Shown in pieces: positions 21,623 to 34,657 of a stretch of 64,000 nt of DNA (position 1 is its first letter; each line of letters starts with the position of its first letter). Below the pieces are notes generated by a model, which searched no databases, was not told where the DNA came from, and saw nothing but the letters and a program-made list of their open reading frames with translations. This stretch comes from Cyanobacteria bacterium M_DeepCast_100m_m1_067 (GTDB taxonomy: Bacteria > Cyanobacteriota > Cyanobacteriia > PCC-6307 > Cyanobiaceae). The translations under genes and the position numbers were made by a program. The DNA lies in the NCBI GenBank assembly GCA_016882385.1, contig VGQC01000002.1, positions 1 to 64,000 on the forward strand. The letters are read 5' to 3'.

Positions 21623-22279
21623 TCAGGAGTAGATCTGCTCGAGGGAGATGCCCCGCTCCTTGGCGGTCTCCTTGTGGGTGCGAAGGCCGGCCAGAGCCTC
21701 CATCGCGGCACGGGCGTTGTTGAGGGGTGTCTTGGACCCCAGGCGCTTGGCCAGCACGTTTTTGATGCCAGCCAGCTCCAGCACCGTGCGGATCGAGCCA
21801 CCCGCGATCACACCGGTACCGGGAGCGGCCGGGCGGATCAGCACACTGGCAGCGCCGTCGCGGCCATTGCTGAGGGTGGGGATGGAGCTGTGGCGGGTGA
21901 GGGGCACCTTGACCAGGTGCTTCTTGCCATCGGCCACGCCCTTGCGGACGGCGCCGATCACATCGCCAGCCTTGCCGACACCCACGCCCACCTGGCCCTT
22001 CTCGTTGCCGACGACAACGATGGCCCGGAAGCTCATCTTCTTACCGCCCTTGACGGTCTTGGAGACGCGGCGGATCTGGACCACCCGCTCCTGCCACTCG
22101 GAGTCGCGCTCCTGGCCGCGACGGTTGTCGCGCCCACGGCCACCGCCACCGCGGCGGTTGTCGCCACCCCGGCCCTCACCGCGGCCACCGCGGCGCTCCT
22201 GCTGGCCTTCGGCCGCTGCAGGAACATCCGACGCGGCCGGAATGACGTTGGACTGAACTTGATCGTTGGTTTCGGTCAT
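21623..22279 (-). CDS. rpsE: 30S ribosomal protein S5 with RG/RGG-rich N-terminal extension
   Basis: [50 protein letters not shown]. Confidence 0.97.
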   Translation of the reverse strand: MTETNDQVQSNVIPAASDVPAAAEGQQERRGGRGEGRGGDNRRGGGGRGRDNRRGQERDSEWQERVVQIRRVSKTVKGGKKMSFRAIVVVGNEKGQVGVGVGKAGDVIGAVRKGVADGKKHLVKVPLTRHSSIPTLSNGRDGAASVLIRPAAPGTGVIAGGSIRTVLELAGIKNVLAKRLGSKTPLNNARAAMEALAGLRTHKETAKERGISLEQIYS

Positions 22280-22293
22280 GGTGAGAGCAGGGA

Positions 22294-22659
22294 TCAGAAC
22301 TGAAGGCCCGCTTCCCGGGCGGCGTCAGCCAGGGCCTTGACCCGGCCGTGGTACAGGTTGCCGCCGCGATCGAAGACCACCTGCTGGATGCCCTTGGCAA
22401 GGGCCCGTTTGGCGACCAGCTCGCCTACGGCCACGGAGGCATCGCAGGTTCCGCTGGTGGTGAGGCTGGTGCGCAGGTCCTTGTCGAGGGTCGATGCCGC
22501 ACAGAGGGTGTTCTGGGCGTCGTCGTCGATGACCTGGGCGTAGATGTGGTTGTTGGAGCGGAACACGGCGAGCCTGGGACGGGCAGCCGTGCCAGTGAGC
22601 TGGCGACGCAGGCGGCGGTGACGCTTCTGGGTCTGCTGTTTGCGGGAGATGGAAGACAT
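22294..22659 (-). CDS. rplR: 50S ribosomal protein L18
   Basis: [26 protein letters not shown]. Confidence 0.97.
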   Translation of the reverse strand: MSSISRKQQTQKRHRRLRRQLTGTAARPRLAVFRSNNHIYAQVIDDDAQNTLCAASTLDKDLRTSLTTSGTCDASVAVGELVAKRALAKGIQQVVFDRGGNLYHGRVKALADAAREAGLQF

Positions 22660-22691
22660 GGCGATACAGGGTAACGACGCTCAGGCAGACC

Positions 22692-23231
22692 TCATTTCTT
22701 ACCGGTCTTACCGGCCTTGCGCAGGATGTGCTCACCCTCGTACTTGATGCCTTTGCCCTTGTAGGGCTCGGGCGGACGGATGGCGCGCACCTTGGCTGCT
22801 TCGTTGCCCACCAGTTCCTTGTTGGCACCGGAGACGAGCACGGTGGTGTTGCCTTCGACGGCGAAGCTGACGCCATCGGGGGGCACCATCTCCACCTGGT
22901 GGCTGTACCCAGCGGATACCACCAACTTTTTGCCCTGGACAGCGGCGCGGTAGCCCACGCCAACGATTTCCAACTTGCGGGTGTAGCCCTGGCTGACGCC
23001 TTCCACCATGTTGGCGACAAGCGTGCGGCAAAGACCGTGGCGCTCGCGCGAGCGGCGGGTTTCGCTGCTGGGGCTCACCACCAGGGTGTTGCCGTCCTGG
23101 GAGATCTGCACCCCATCCGGCAGGGTGCGGCTGAGTTCGCCCTTCGGACCCTTCACGGTGACGTCAAGGCCATTGAGGCTGACGCTCACCTTGTCGGGGA
23201 GGGGAATCGGCGCTTTACCAATACGAGACAT
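22692..23231 (-). CDS. rplF: 50S ribosomal protein L6
   Basis: [38 protein letters not shown]. Confidence 0.97.
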   Translation of the reverse strand: MSRIGKAPIPLPDKVSVSLNGLDVTVKGPKGELSRTLPDGVQISQDGNTLVVSPSSETRRSRERHGLCRTLVANMVEGVSQGYTRKLEIVGVGYRAAVQGKKLVVSAGYSHQVEMVPPDGVSFAVEGNTTVLVSGANKELVGNEAAKVRAIRPPEPYKGKGIKYEGEHILRKAGKTGKK

Positions 23232-23248
23232 GAATCAACCTCCCGGGA

Positions 23249-23650
23249 TCAGTAGACGTAGCAGAGCACTTCGCCACCGACACCCTGTTTGCGGGCGTCG
23301 CGGTCGCTCATCACTCCTTTGGATGTGGAGATGATGGCCACTCCCAGGCCGCCCAACACTTTGGGCAGCTGGCGATTGTTCTTGTAGATGCGCAGGCCAG
23401 GCTTGCTGACGCGCTGGACGGAGCGGATCGTGGGCTGGCGGTGCTTGCCGCTGTACTTGAGCTCGAGCACCAGGTGCTTCTGCACGCCATCCCCTTCTTC
23501 GGTGATGGCAGCGATGAAGCCTTCTTGCTGCAACACGTTGGCGACGTTACGCACCAAACGGGAAGCAGGAATCTTTGTGGTCTCGTGACGCTTCTCACTC
23601 GCATTGCGGATGCGGGTGAGCATGTCGGAAATCGGGTCGTGATTGGCCAT
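23249..23650 (-). CDS. rpsH: 30S ribosomal protein S8
   Basis: [37 protein letters not shown]. Confidence 0.97.
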   Translation of the reverse strand: MANHDPISDMLTRIRNASEKRHETTKIPASRLVRNVANVLQQEGFIAAITEEGDGVQKHLVLELKYSGKHRQPTIRSVQRVSKPGLRIYKNNRQLPKVLGGLGVAIISTSKGVMSDRDARKQGVGGEVLCYVY

Positions 23651-23669
23651 GGTCGGGTCCGAAGAGGGC

Positions 23670-24209
23670 TCAGTTGCTGCGGAACGGCATTCCCATCTCG
23701 CGGAGGAGGGCCCGGCCCTCTTCGTCGTTACGGGCGTTGGTCACGATCGTGACGTCCATCCCCCGGATCGCATCGATCTTGTCGAAGGAGATCTCGGGGA
23801 AGATGATCTGCTCGCGGATCCCCAGGGTGTAGTTACCCCGGCCGTCAAAGCTCTTGGGGCTCACGCCGCGGAAGTCGCGGATGCGCGGTAGAGCGAGATT
23901 GATCAAGCGCTCCAGGAAGGCATACATCCGCTCACCCCGGAGGGTGACGGCGACGCCGATGGGCATGCCTTGGCGGATCTTGAAGCCGGCAATGGCCTTC
24001 TTGGCGCGGGTCACCACCACCTTCTGACCGGTGATCGTGGCCAGCTCCGTGATGGAGGCCTCAAGGGCCTTGGCATTCTGGGCGGCTTCACCGAGGCCCC
24101 GGTTGACGGTGACTTTCACCACCTTCGGGACTTCGTGAACGTTGGAGAGATTCAGATCCTTGAGGAGTTTGGGCTGAATCGTCTCCCGGTAGCGCTGTTT
24201 CAGTGACAT
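23670..24209 (-). CDS. rplE: 50S ribosomal protein L5
   Basis: [42 protein letters not shown]; start trimmed from 24350. Confidence 0.97.
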   Translation of the reverse strand: MSLKQRYRETIQPKLLKDLNLSNVHEVPKVVKVTVNRGLGEAAQNAKALEASITELATITGQKVVVTRAKKAIAGFKIRQGMPIGVAVTLRGERMYAFLERLINLALPRIRDFRGVSPKSFDGRGNYTLGIREQIIFPEISFDKIDAIRGMDVTIVTNARNDEEGRALLREMGMPFRSN

Positions 24210-24300
24210 GACGGAGGGAGGGGGTGCGCTTCTGGTCGGGGTCAGAAGGCGGACAGGGACAGGGATGGAGGTGGAAGACGGTGAATGGGAACTGGGCCGA

Positions 24301-24657
24301 TCAATCCAGAATTTCCCCGGTCTTTTTGAGGCGCCGCTTCTTGGTGCCATCCTTTTCCACGACGATTTCGACGCGGCTGGCCACCTGTTTGGTGGTCGAG
24401 TAGAGCATCACGTTGGAGGCGTGCAGGGACGCTTCCTCGGTGACGATCCGGCCGGTCTCGCCTTCCTGGGTGGGCTTGACGTGGCGGGTGCGCAGGTTGA
24501 TGCCCTGCACAACCACCCGGTTTTCGTAGGGGAGGGTGCGGAGCACTTCGCCGGTTTTGCCCTTGTCCTTGCCAGAGATCACCTGAACGGTGTCGCCTTG
24601 CTTGAGGCGCATCTTGATGCGCTCAGGGGACTTGGCCTTGGGGGTTGCGGTCGCCAT
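24301..24657 (-). CDS. rplX: 50S ribosomal protein L24
   Basis: [47 protein letters not shown]. Confidence 0.97.
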   Translation of the reverse strand: MATATPKAKSPERIKMRLKQGDTVQVISGKDKGKTGEVLRTLPYENRVVVQGINLRTRHVKPTQEGETGRIVTEEASLHASNVMLYSTTKQVASRVEIVVEKDGTKKRRLKKTGEILD

Positions 24658-24658
24658 C

Positions 24659-25024
24659 TCAGATCACCTCCGGAGCGAGGGACACAATCTTGGTGAAGTT
24701 GCGCTCGCGCAATTCACGGGCGACGGGGCCGAAGACCCGGGTGCCCTTCGGGTTGTTGTCGTTGCCGAGGATCACGGCAGCGTTGTCGTCGAACCGGATC
24801 GAGTTGCCGGTGTCGCGACGCAGGGTTGCTTTGGTGCGAACGACCACAGCCTTCACGACATCCGACTTCTTGACGCCCATGTTGGGCATGGCGTCTTTGA
24901 CGGCGGCAACAATCACATCGCCCACGTGGGCGTAGCGACGGTTGGTGCCGAGCACCCGGATGCATTGGATGCGCTTGGCGCCGCTGTTGTCAGCGACGTT
25001 CAGAAATGTTTCCTGTTGGATCAT
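24659..25024 (-). CDS. rplN: 50S ribosomal protein L14
   Basis: [45 protein letters not shown]. Confidence 0.97.
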   Translation of the reverse strand: MIQQETFLNVADNSGAKRIQCIRVLGTNRRYAHVGDVIVAAVKDAMPNMGVKKSDVVKAVVVRTKATLRRDTGNSIRFDDNAAVILGNDNNPKGTRVFGPVARELRERNFTKIVSLAPEVI

Positions 25025-25037
25025 GGGTCTGCTCTCT

Positions 25038-25289
25038 TCAACCGGCGATGCTGTTGGTGAGAACTTCGGCCACGGTCCAGCGCTTGGTGCGGCTGAGTGG
25101 GCGGGTCTCGGTGATGCGAACCCGATCGCCCACTTTGCAGCTGTTCGCTTCGTCGTGGGCTTTGTAACGGGTGGTGCGGCTGACCGTCTTTTGGTAGATG
25201 GGGTGGGGGAAGCGGTTTTCCACCGCCACCACCACCGTTTTGTCCATCTTGTCGCTGACGACGGTGCCGACCCTTTCCTTGAGTGCCAT
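25038..25289 (-). CDS. rpsQ: 30S ribosomal protein S17
   Basis: [47 protein letters not shown]. Confidence 0.97.
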   Translation of the reverse strand: MALKERVGTVVSDKMDKTVVVAVENRFPHPIYQKTVSRTTRYKAHDEANSCKVGDRVRITETRPLSRTKRWTVAEVLTNSIAG

Positions 25290-25306
25290 GGGGATCGAGG
25301 GGGGTA

Positions 25307-25531
25307 TCAGGAGGCTGAATCAGCCGTGGTGGCGGAGCGTTCTTGCTCCTGCTGCACCGTCAGCAGGTGGGCCAGCTTGATGCGGGCCTCCTTGAAGCGG
25401 TGCGGGGTTTCCAGCCGGCGGGTGGCCTGCTGGAAGCGCAGCTCAAACAGTTCGCGCCGGGTGGCGCTGACCTGTTCGTTGATTTGGTCGCCGCTCAGCT
25501 TGCGCACGTCGGCGATGTTGGGTCGTGCCAT
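25307..25531 (-). CDS. rpmC: 50S ribosomal protein L29
   Basis: [51 protein letters not shown]. Confidence 0.95.
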   Translation of the reverse strand: MARPNIADVRKLSGDQINEQVSATRRELFELRFQQATRRLETPHRFKEARIKLAHLLTVQQEQERSATTADSAS

Positions 25532-25534
25532 CGG

Positions 25535-25978
25535 TCAGGCCTCCACAGGGGCTGCAGTGTCCTGATCCGCCAGGCTCAGGAATTTGGTCTTCACCGGAAG
25601 CTTGTACTGCGCCAGGCGCATGGCTTCCTTGGCGATTTCGGGGGTGATTTCGGCACCGCCCATCTCAAACAGGATCCGGCCCGGCTTGATCACAGCCACC
25701 CAGAATTCCGGGTTGCCTTTACCGGAACCCATGCGGGTTTCGGCCGGGCGCATGGTGACGGGCTTGTCGGGGAAGATCCGGATCCAGATCTTGCCGCCCC
25801 GCTTGACGTGGCGGGTCATCGCCCGGCGGCTGGCCTCAATCTGGCGGGAGGTGATCCAGCCACATTCTTGGGCCTGCAGCGCAAACTCACCGAAGGCAAT
25901 GGTGTTGCCGCGGGTGGCGACGCCGCGCATGCGGCCTCGCTGTTGTTTGCGGAATTTGACGCGTCGTGGACTCAGCAT
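25535..25978 (-). CDS. rplP: 50S ribosomal protein L16
   Basis: [73 protein letters not shown]. Confidence 0.97.
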   Translation of the reverse strand: MLSPRRVKFRKQQRGRMRGVATRGNTIAFGEFALQAQECGWITSRQIEASRRAMTRHVKRGGKIWIRIFPDKPVTMRPAETRMGSGKGNPEFWVAVIKPGRILFEMGGAEITPEIAKEAMRLAQYKLPVKTKFLSLADQDTAAPVEA

Positions 25979-25994
25979 GGTTCAGGGCTCCGGA

Positions 25995-26723
25995 TCACTC
26001 TTTGTTAGAGCGGTCTTCAAACTGTTGCGGCTGCCGGCTGGTCCGGCGGCGGGGGGCAGCGCCCACGGGCATCTGCTCTTTCTGGCCAGGTAGCACCTCG
26101 CCCTTGAACACCCACACCTTGATGCCCAACACCCCGTAGGTGGTGCTGGCCAGTTTGGTGGCGTAGTCGATGTCGGCGCGCAGGGTGTGCAGGGGCACAC
26201 GACCTTCGCGAGTCCATTCGGTACGGGCGATCTCGGCGCCGTTGAGGCGTCCGGCCACCATGATCTTCAGGCCGAGAACGCCAGCCCGTTGGGCCCGCTG
26301 CACGGCCATGCGCATGACGCGACGGAAGGCCACCCGCTTTTCCAATTGCTGAGCGATGTACTCGGCCAGCAGGAAGGCGTCGGCATCGACACGCTCGACT
26401 TCCACCACGTTGATGCGCACCTGACGGTTGGCATCGCCGAGGGTTTTCTGGATGCCGGTGCGCAGCTCCTCAATGCCGCTGCCCTGACGGCCAACGAGCA
26501 CGCCGGGGCGGGCGGTTTTCAGTTCGACTTCCAGTTGGTCAGCTTTGCGGGCGATCAGCACATCGCTGATGCCGGCAGCGCCGTACTTCTTGTGGACGAA
26601 CTTGCGGATCCGATCGTCCTCCTGGAGGAGGGTCGGGTAGGTCTTGCTGGGGGCGTACCAACGCGAGCGGTGATCCTGGGTAATCCCCAGGCGCAGGCCG
26701 GTTGGATGGATCTTGTGTCCCAT
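25995..26723 (-). CDS. rpsC: 30S ribosomal protein S3
   Basis: [24 protein letters not shown]... Confidence 0.97.
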   Translation of the reverse strand: MGHKIHPTGLRLGITQDHRSRWYAPSKTYPTLLQEDDRIRKFVHKKYGAAGISDVLIARKADQLEVELKTARPGVLVGRQGSGIEELRTGIQKTLGDANRQVRINVVEVERVDADAFLLAEYIAQQLEKRVAFRRVMRMAVQRAQRAGVLGLKIMVAGRLNGAEIARTEWTREGRVPLHTLRADIDYATKLASTTYGVLGIKVWVFKGEVLPGQKEQMPVGAAPRRRTSRQPQQFEDRSNKE

Positions 26724-26741
26724 CGGTCGGTGTCCTCGGGG

Positions 26742-27095
26742 TCAGGCGGAAGGAGCCACAGCAATGCTGATGTGGCAGGTCTGTTTTTTGATCGCGTAGG
26801 CACGACCCTGGGCGCGGGGGCGGAAGCGCTTCAGGGAAGGACCCATGTCGGCGATCGCCGTGGCGACCACCAGGGTGGAAGGATCCAGCCCCAGGTTGTG
26901 CTCAGCGTTGGCTACCGCAGAGCGCAGCACCTTGGTGATGGGCCCGGTGGAGCGGTAGGGCATGAACTCGAGCATGATCAAGGCCTCGCGGTAGCTGCGG
27001 CCTCGGATCTGATCGAGAACCCGGCGCACCTTCGAGACGGAACCGCGGATGTAGCGGCCGTGGGCGAGGGCCTGGTTGGAAGGGGTGTTTGCCAT
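26742..27095 (-). CDS. rplV: 50S ribosomal protein L22
   Basis: [59 protein letters not shown]; start trimmed to MANTPSNQ. Confidence 0.96.
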   Translation of the reverse strand: MANTPSNQALAHGRYIRGSVSKVRRVLDQIRGRSYREALIMLEFMPYRSTGPITKVLRSAVANAEHNLGLDPSTLVVATAIADMGPSLKRFRPRAQGRAYAIKKQTCHISIAVAPSA

Positions 27096-27099
27096 AGCG

Positions 27100-27375
27100 T
27101 TAGCGGCCTCCTTTCTTGTCCTTGATGTGGCCCCGGAAGGTGCGGGTGGGGGCAAATTCCCCGAGTTTGTGGCCCACCATCTGTTCCGTCACGTAGACGG
27201 GAACATGGGATTTGCCGTTGTGAACGGCAATGGTGTGGCCGATCATCATCGGCAGGATGGTGGAAGCACGTGACCAGGTTTTGATCACGGACTTGTCATC
27301 GGCAACGTTTTGCTTTTCAACCTTGCGTAGCAGGCTGTCGGCAACAAACGGTCCTTTTTTGAGTGAACGTCCCAT
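27100..27375 (-). CDS. rpsS: 30S ribosomal protein S19
   Basis: [54 protein letters not shown]. Confidence 0.97.
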   Translation of the reverse strand: MGRSLKKGPFVADSLLRKVEKQNVADDKSVIKTWSRASTILPMMIGHTIAVHNGKSHVPVYVTEQMVGHKLGEFAPTRTFRGHIKDKKGGR

Positions 27376-27410
27376 GGCGGATTAAGCGAACAGCAAAGCG
27401 GTGTGGATCA

Positions 27411-28274
27411 TCACGAATCGCGTCCGCCACGGCTCCGTTTGGAGATGCGGCGACGTTTCCGGAGCACAAACCGATTGCTGGGTTTGTTCCGCTTACGGGT
27501 TCTGAGGCCCAGGGCCGGTTTGCCCCAGGGGGTTACAGGGCCGGAGCGACCGATCGGGGCGCGGCCCTCACCACCACCGTGGGGGTGGTCGCAGGGGTTC
27601 ATCACCGAACCGCGCACTTCAGGCCGGCGACCCAGCCAGCGCTTGCGGCCAGCCTTGCCGAGGCTGGTGTTGCGCACTTCTGCGTTGCCCACTTCGCCGA
27701 GGGTGGCGTAGCACTCGCGGCGCACCAGCCGCACCTCGGTGGAGGGCAGCTTGAGGGCGACGTAGTCACCTTCCTTGGCGACCACCTGGGCACTGGCCCC
27801 AGCGGTTCGCACCATCTGTCCACCCCGACCGGCGTAGAGCTCCACGTTGTGGACGCTTGAGCCGAGGGGGATGGCGGAGAGGGGCAGGGCGTTGCCGGTT
27901 TCGATCGGCGACTCGGGGCCGGACACCACTTGCTGGCCGATCTCGATGCCGGCCGGCGCCAGGATGTAACGCTTCTCGCCATCGGCGTAGAAGAGCAGCG
28001 CCAGGCGGGCGTTGCGGTGGGGGTCGTAGTGGATCGCGGCCACCTTGGCGACCACGCCGTGCTTGTCGCGGCGGAAGTCGACGATGCGGTAGAGGCGCTT
28101 GTGGCCGCCGCCGCGGTGGCGGCAGGTGATCACACCGCGGTTGTTGCGGCCCTTGCGGCGGTGTTTGGCCACCACCAGGCCTCGCTCCCGTCCGCGACCG
28201 GTGACTTCAGAGAAGTCGCTGGCGACGCGGGTGCGGGTGCCGGGGGTGATGGGGCGGTAATTGCGAATAGCCAT
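27411..28274 (-). CDS. rplB: 50S ribosomal protein L2
   Basis: [26 protein letters not shown]...[20 protein letters not shown]. Confidence 0.97.
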   Translation of the reverse strand: MAIRNYRPITPGTRTRVASDFSEVTGRGRERGLVVAKHRRKGRNNRGVITCRHRGGGHKRLYRIVDFRRDKHGVVAKVAAIHYDPHRNARLALLFYADGEKRYILAPAGIEIGQQVVSGPESPIETGNALPLSAIPLGSSVHNVELYAGRGGQMVRTAGASAQVVAKEGDYVALKLPSTEVRLVRRECYATLGEVGNAEVRNTSLGKAGRKRWLGRRPEVRGSVMNPCDHPHGGGEGRAPIGRSGPVTPWGKPALGLRTRKRNKPSNRFVLRKRRRISKRSRGGRDS

Positions 28275-28289
28275 GTTGTTTCAGACCCC

Positions 28290-28592
28290 TCAGGACTCAG
28301 GGAACAGCTGGATGGCGTTGCCCTCGGCCAGGCGCACCACGGCTTTCTTCACCTGGGCACGTTTGCCGGCGAAGCGTCCCACGCGCCGGGAGCGGCGCGG
28401 GGGATTCATGGTGCTGATGCCGATGACCTTCACGTCGAACAGCTGTTCAACGGCAGCCTTGATGTCGGGCTTGGCGGCCCGATGGTCCACCTCGAAGGTG
28501 TACTGGTTTTGCTCGAGGGCCCGGGTGGCCTTCTCGGTGATCAGGGGCCGGCGGATCACATCCGCAAGCCGACTTGAAAAACGCTCAGCCAT
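28290..28592 (-). CDS. rplW: 50S ribosomal protein L23
   Basis: [53 protein letters not shown]. Confidence 0.96.
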   Translation of the reverse strand: MAERFSSRLADVIRRPLITEKATRALEQNQYTFEVDHRAAKPDIKAAVEQLFDVKVIGISTMNPPRRSRRVGRFAGKRAQVKKAVVRLAEGNAIQLFPES

Positions 28593-29220
28593 CGCCGTAG
28601 ACCTCCTGAATCTTCGCGAGTGCTTCCTCGCTCACCACCAACTTGTTGGCGTGGAGCAGATCGAACACATTGAGCTGATCAGCGGCGATCAGCTTGACCT
28701 TCTCGAGGTTGCGCACGGAACGCCGCACCGCCTCGGAAGCACCGTCGAGCACCACCAGCACCTTGGAGCCGGCTTCGATGCCGAAGCGGGCCAAAGCAGC
28801 GGTGATCTCTTTGGTTTTGGGGGTGTCGAGCCCCGCTCCGAAGCCTTTCACCACGGTGATGTCGTCGATGCGGCTCATCAGCGCGGTGCGCAGGGCCAGA
28901 CGACGCTCCTTGCGGTTCATCGCCACGGCATAGCTGCGGGGCTTGGGACCAAACACCACACCACCACCGGGGCGGAGGGGGGTGCGGATCGAACCCTGGC
29001 GGGCGCGACCGGTGCCTTTCTGCTTGTAGGGCTTGCGACCACCGCCGGCCACTTCGGCACGGGTGAGCGTGCTGGCCGTGCCCTGGCGGGCGTTGGCCAG
29101 CTGACGCACCACGGCGCGATGCACGAGGTCGGAGGCGGACGATTCTTTGGCGACCTTGAGGTCGAGGGCAGCCTTGCCGGCTTCTTTGCCCTGCCAGTCG
29201 CGGATTACACAATTAGCCAT
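28585..29220 (-). CDS. rplD: 50S ribosomal protein L4
   Basis: [52 protein letters not shown]. Confidence 0.97.
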   Translation of the reverse strand: MANCVIRDWQGKEAGKAALDLKVAKESSASDLVHRAVVRQLANARQGTASTLTRAEVAGGGRKPYKQKGTGRARQGSIRTPLRPGGGVVFGPKPRSYAVAMNRKERRLALRTALMSRIDDITVVKGFGAGLDTPKTKEITAALARFGIEAGSKVLVVLDGASEAVRRSVRNLEKVKLIAADQLNVFDLLHANKLVVSEEALAKIQEVYGDG

Positions 29221-29231
29221 CGGTGTTCTCC

Positions 29232-29879
29232 TCAGTTCCCAGCCTTGGCGCCCACCCGGTTCGCCGGGCGGATGTTCAGCAGGGCGCCGGGCTTGCCGGG
29301 CACGGAACCCTTCACCACCAGCAGGTTGCGCTCCACATCCACTTTCAGGATGACGAGACCGCGGGTGGTGGTTTGCTTGCCGCCGTAACGACCTGCCATG
29401 CGCTTACCGGGGTAAACGCGGCCAGGCGTGGTGCCGGCGCCGATCGAACCCGGCTCGCGGTGGTTCTTGGAACCGTGGGTCATGGGTCCGCGGCTGAAGC
29501 CGTGGCGCTTCTGGAGGCCGGAGAAGCCACGCCCCATGGTGTCGCCGCTCACATCGACCTTCTGGCCTGCTTCGAAGGCCGTGACGGTGATGGAGCCACC
29601 CAGCTCAAGGCCATCCACACTGTCGACCCGATATTCCTTCAGGTGACGCAGGGCCTCATCGCCCGACTTCGCCAGGTGCCCCTTGGCCGGCTTGTTCACG
29701 AGCTTGTCGCGAATGTCGCCAAAGCCAAGCTGCACAGCGTTGTAGCCGTCGGTGCTGGTGCTTTTGAGTTGGGTGATACGGCAGGGACCAGCCTCGATCA
29801 CGGTGACCGGGATGGATCTGCCCTCTTCATCGAAGAATTGGGACATGCCCAATTTCTTCCCAAGAATGCCGATGGACAT
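29232..29879 (-). CDS. rplC: 50S ribosomal protein L3 (first gene of the superoperon)
   Basis: [33 protein letters not shown]; start trimmed from 29933. Confidence 0.97.
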   Translation of the reverse strand: MSIGILGKKLGMSQFFDEEGRSIPVTVIEAGPCRITQLKSTSTDGYNAVQLGFGDIRDKLVNKPAKGHLAKSGDEALRHLKEYRVDSVDGLELGGSITVTAFEAGQKVDVSGDTMGRGFSGLQKRHGFSRGPMTHGSKNHREPGSIGAGTTPGRVYPGKRMAGRYGGKQTTTRGLVILKVDVERNLLVVKGSVPGKPGALLNIRPANRVGAKAGN

Positions 29880-30050
29880 AGGAGGGGAAACAACGCCAGC
29901 TGGACCACCGCACAACAGGAGCTCAGGGCTCATGCGTCACGGTGAAGCTGAACAAATCAAGGAGCTGCCTGGCTCGGCCAAGGTGGCCGCATGGCGTGGC
30001 CCGAGACGAAACTCCGGCGGACGCGGTTGCGATTTCCAAGGGCTAGCAAG

Positions 30051-30071
30051 GCTGATCTGGATTGGATCAGC
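30051..30071. repeat. Inverted repeat GCTGATC-7-GATCAGC in the rplC/ndhN divergent region
   Basis: Perfect 7-bp arms. Confidence 0.5.
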
Positions 30072-30354
30072 GCGGCTGGGACTTATCTGAACCGGACCAC
30101 AACCTCGGAAGGAGATGTGGCGCGTTCAAGCAGTTTCCCGACGGACCCTGCAACCTGTGACAGCTGCTGGTTCCGTGCTGGCCGAGGACGGCCACCACCA
30201 CTGGTGACCGTGCGCTGGGAACTGGAGGCCCGGCTAGCGGACGGGCACAGTTCATCAGCACAGTTGACAACCTTACCTCACGGGTTGACAGCTTCCCTCT
30301 GCGTGGCGCTGGCGTGAGCTGTCAGACTGCTTTCGAGCTCTGTGATCCTTTGCG

Positions 30355-30816
30355 ATGCCTCTGCTGCTCTCCGGGCGCGGTTTCCGGCAGGACTTGGAGC
30401 GGGCTGGGGCCTTGGCTCTCTTCGCCCCGCTCGAAGGTGGCGCAGAAACCCGTCTGATGCGTCGGATGCGGGCGGCGGGGTACCGCGCCCAGCTCACCTC
30501 GGCCCGGGGGCTGGGGGATCCGGAAGCCTTTCTATTCCAGCTGCATGGCGTGCGTCCTCCGCACCTCGGCCATCAGAGCGTGGGTCGGGGGGCGGCCGTT
30601 GGCGAGGTGCAGCGGGTGATGCCCCAATTGGGGAGCCTGCTCGAGGGGACCCAGCCGATCCTGCTTTGGTTGCTCGAAGGCCAGGTGCTGTCGCGGGCCG
30701 AGTTGGGCTCGTTGGTGTCCCTCTGCCGGCGTGAGCCGCGGTTGAAGTTGGTGGTGGAGATGGGAGGGGCGCGGGCCCTGCGCTGGCAGCCCCTCGAGCA
30801 GCTGCTTGACGCCTGA
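30355..30816 (+). CDS. ndhN: NAD(P)H-quinone oxidoreductase subunit N
   Basis: [72 protein letters not shown]. Confidence 0.93.
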   Translation: MPLLLSGRGFRQDLERAGALALFAPLEGGAETRLMRRMRAAGYRAQLTSARGLGDPEAFLFQLHGVRPPHLGHQSVGRGAAVGEVQRVMPQLGSLLEGTQPILLWLLEGQVLSRAELGSLVSLCRREPRLKLVVEMGGARALRWQPLEQLLDA

Positions 30817-31827
30817 GGCGGCCTTAGCCCGCGGCAGCTGGGTCAAGTTGATCTGCGGCGCCAGCAATCAGGATCTGGCGGCGATTGAAGATGTCTGCGG
30901 GGTGTTCGCCTTGGCTGGCGTCCACTGCATTGATGTGGCGGCCGATGTGGCCGTGGCTGCCGCCGCCCGTCGCGGCATCGCCTGGGCCGAGGCGCATGGA
31001 GCGGCCAGGCCCTGGTTGATGGTGAGCCTCAGCGATGGGGCCGATCCCCATTTCCGCAAGGCCTGGTTTAATCCCCAGCGTTGTCCGCCGGCCTGTCCCC
31101 GCCCGTGTGAGCGGGTCTGTCCGGCCCTGGCAATCGGCGTGGCGGCCACCGGTGGGCCCGGGGTGCTGGCTGAGCGCTGCTACGGCTGCGGCCGCTGCCT
31201 GCCGGCCTGTCCCGAGGGCCTGATTGAGGAGCGGGGCCAGGTGCTGGAGGCCGGGGGCGTGGCACCCCTGCTGGGCCAATTGCAGCCCGATGCGGTGGAA
31301 CTCCACACCCAGCCAGGCCGGGGGGAGGCTTTTGCCGAGCGGGTGGCCCAGGTGGTGGCCAGTGGTGTGCCGCTGCAGCGGTTGGCGGTGAGCGCTGGCC
31401 TGGAAGGCACGGCCCAGCGGCCAGCGGCCTTGGCCGCCGAGCTGTGGCAGCGCTTTGCCTTGCTGCGCGCCCAGGGCCTCCGACCCCTCTGGCAGCTGGA
31501 TGGCCGACCGATGAGTGGCGATGTGGGGGCGGGGACGGCCCATGCCGCCGTCAAATTGGCTGCAACGGTGCTGGCCTGCGCTCCCCCTGGCCCCGTGCAG
31601 CTGGCGGGGGGCACCAATGCCCACACCCTGCCCCAGTTGCAGGCCGCTGCTTCCCTGCGGCGCCATATTGCCGGCGTGGCCTTCGGTGGGGTGGCCCGCC
31701 GTCTGTTGCAACCGCTGCTGCTGGAAGCCCAGGGCCGGGGGCGTCCCCTGCTGGCCGATGGGACCCTCTGGCCCGATGCCCTGGAGCTGGCTCAGGCCTT
31801 GGTGGCTCCCTGGCTAGAACAGACCTA

Positions 31828-31828
<1 letters not shown>
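30806..31828 (+). CDS. ldpA: LdpA-like iron-sulfur protein (light-dependent period / circadian input)
   Basis: [37 protein letters not shown]...[10 protein letters not shown]...[14 protein letters not shown] (two 4Fe-4S motifs). Confidence 0.88.
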
Positions 31829-33510
<1,682 letters not shown>

Positions 33511-33574
33511 ACGGGGGGCGGTGGATCGGTCGCGGTTGACGAAGGACCGGGCGCTATGGGTAACTATCTAGGCA

Positions 33575-33588
33575 CCGGTCGCGACCGG
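33575..33588. repeat. Perfect 14-bp palindrome CCGGTCGCGACCGG 6 bp upstream of tRNA-Gln
   Basis: Read directly. Confidence 0.6.
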
Positions 33589-33594
33589 CTGCAT

Positions 33595-33666
33595 TGGGTC
33601 GTCGCCAAGTGGTAAGGCAGCGGGTTTTGGTCCCGCCATTCCTAGGTTCGAATCCTAGCGACCCAG
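33595..33666 (+). tRNA. tRNA-Gln (UUG anticodon)
   Basis: TGGGTCGTCGCCAAGTGGTAAGGCAGCGGGTTTTGGTCCCGCCATTCCTAGGTTCGAATCCTAGCGACCCAG. Confidence 0.96.
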
Positions 33667-33675
33667 TTTTTTTTG

Positions 33676-34464
33676 ATGGCCACGCTGCCCCGTCGCCCCC
33701 AAACGACGCCCCTGGCTGGGGAGGCACCACTTGTGGTGTTCGACTTCGATGGCGTGCTGATGGATGGCATGCCGGAGTATTGGTGGGCGGCTCGAACGGC
33801 GGCCCTGCAGCTCGCCCCTCAGTTGGTGTTGCCGGAGCAGGCTCCCGCGGCCTTCGTGCGTTTGCGACCCCTGATTCATCAGGGTTGGGAAATGGTGTTG
33901 ATGGCCGCTGAGCTGGGCCGGGCGGACCTTGACCTGGAGGGCCTGCTGGCCCACTACGACGCGGCCCTGCCCGTTGCCCTGGCGCGTTGGGGTTGGGATG
34001 CCGAGCAGCTGCAGCAGCGGCTTGAGCAGGTGCGTGCGGCAGCCATCGCCGCTGAGCCAGCGGCCTGGTTGGCGCTTCACCGGTTATATCCGGGGGTGAA
34101 GGAGCGCCTGGCCCGCTTGGCTGGTGAAGGCGCGGACTGGGCCGTGCTCACCACCAAGGGTGGGGCGTTTGCCTCACGGCTGCTGGCCGCCGCGGGTCTG
34201 CAGCCTTGGGCGCTCTACGGCCACGAGCAGGGCAGCAAGCCCGTGGTGTTGCGGGGGTTGCTGGCCGAGCAGCGTCCGCTGTGGTTCGTGGAAGATCGCC
34301 GCCCCACCCTGGAGACGGTGCGGGCCGATCCGCTCCTGGCCGGGGTGCGCTGTTGCCTGGTGAGCTGGGGCTACCTGGGCCCTCACGACGCGCACAACCT
34401 GCCAGCGGACATCGCCTGGCTCACCCCCGAGCGGTTTGCGGCGCCCCTGGCGCAATGGCCCTAG
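33676..34464 (+). CDS. HAD superfamily hydrolase
   Basis: [20 protein letters not shown] (DxD), [31 protein letters not shown]. Confidence 0.85.
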   Translation: MATLPRRPQTTPLAGEAPLVVFDFDGVLMDGMPEYWWAARTAALQLAPQLVLPEQAPAAFVRLRPLIHQGWEMVLMAAELGRADLDLEGLLAHYDAALPVALARWGWDAEQLQQRLEQVRAAAIAAEPAAWLALHRLYPGVKERLARLAGEGADWAVLTTKGGAFASRLLAAAGLQPWALYGHEQGSKPVVLRGLLAEQRPLWFVEDRRPTLETVRADPLLAGVRCCLVSWGYLGPHDAHNLPADIAWLTPERFAAPLAQWP

Positions 34465-34472
34465 TGGGTTAG

Positions 34473-34486
34473 AGTACGCGCGTACT
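34473..34486. promoter_or_regulatory. Putative LexA/SOS box upstream of recA
   Basis: Perfect palindrome AGTACGCGCGTACT; resembles cyanobacterial RGTACNNNDGTWCB with one deviation at D. Confidence 0.6.
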
Positions 34487-34657
34487 ACAAGCAATTGGTA
34501 CGCCGGCCCTCTTTGGTGGCACTTGCTGCTTAGAGGTCGCAGGATGGCTGCCTTCGGGGTCTCCCGGGGCTGTTCCTGCGGGGCCTGCCGAGTTTCGGCC
34601 CGCTCCCCGTTCCGGTTCCCGCCCTTGCGGCCTGTCCCATCGCTTCTGATTGCTGCC

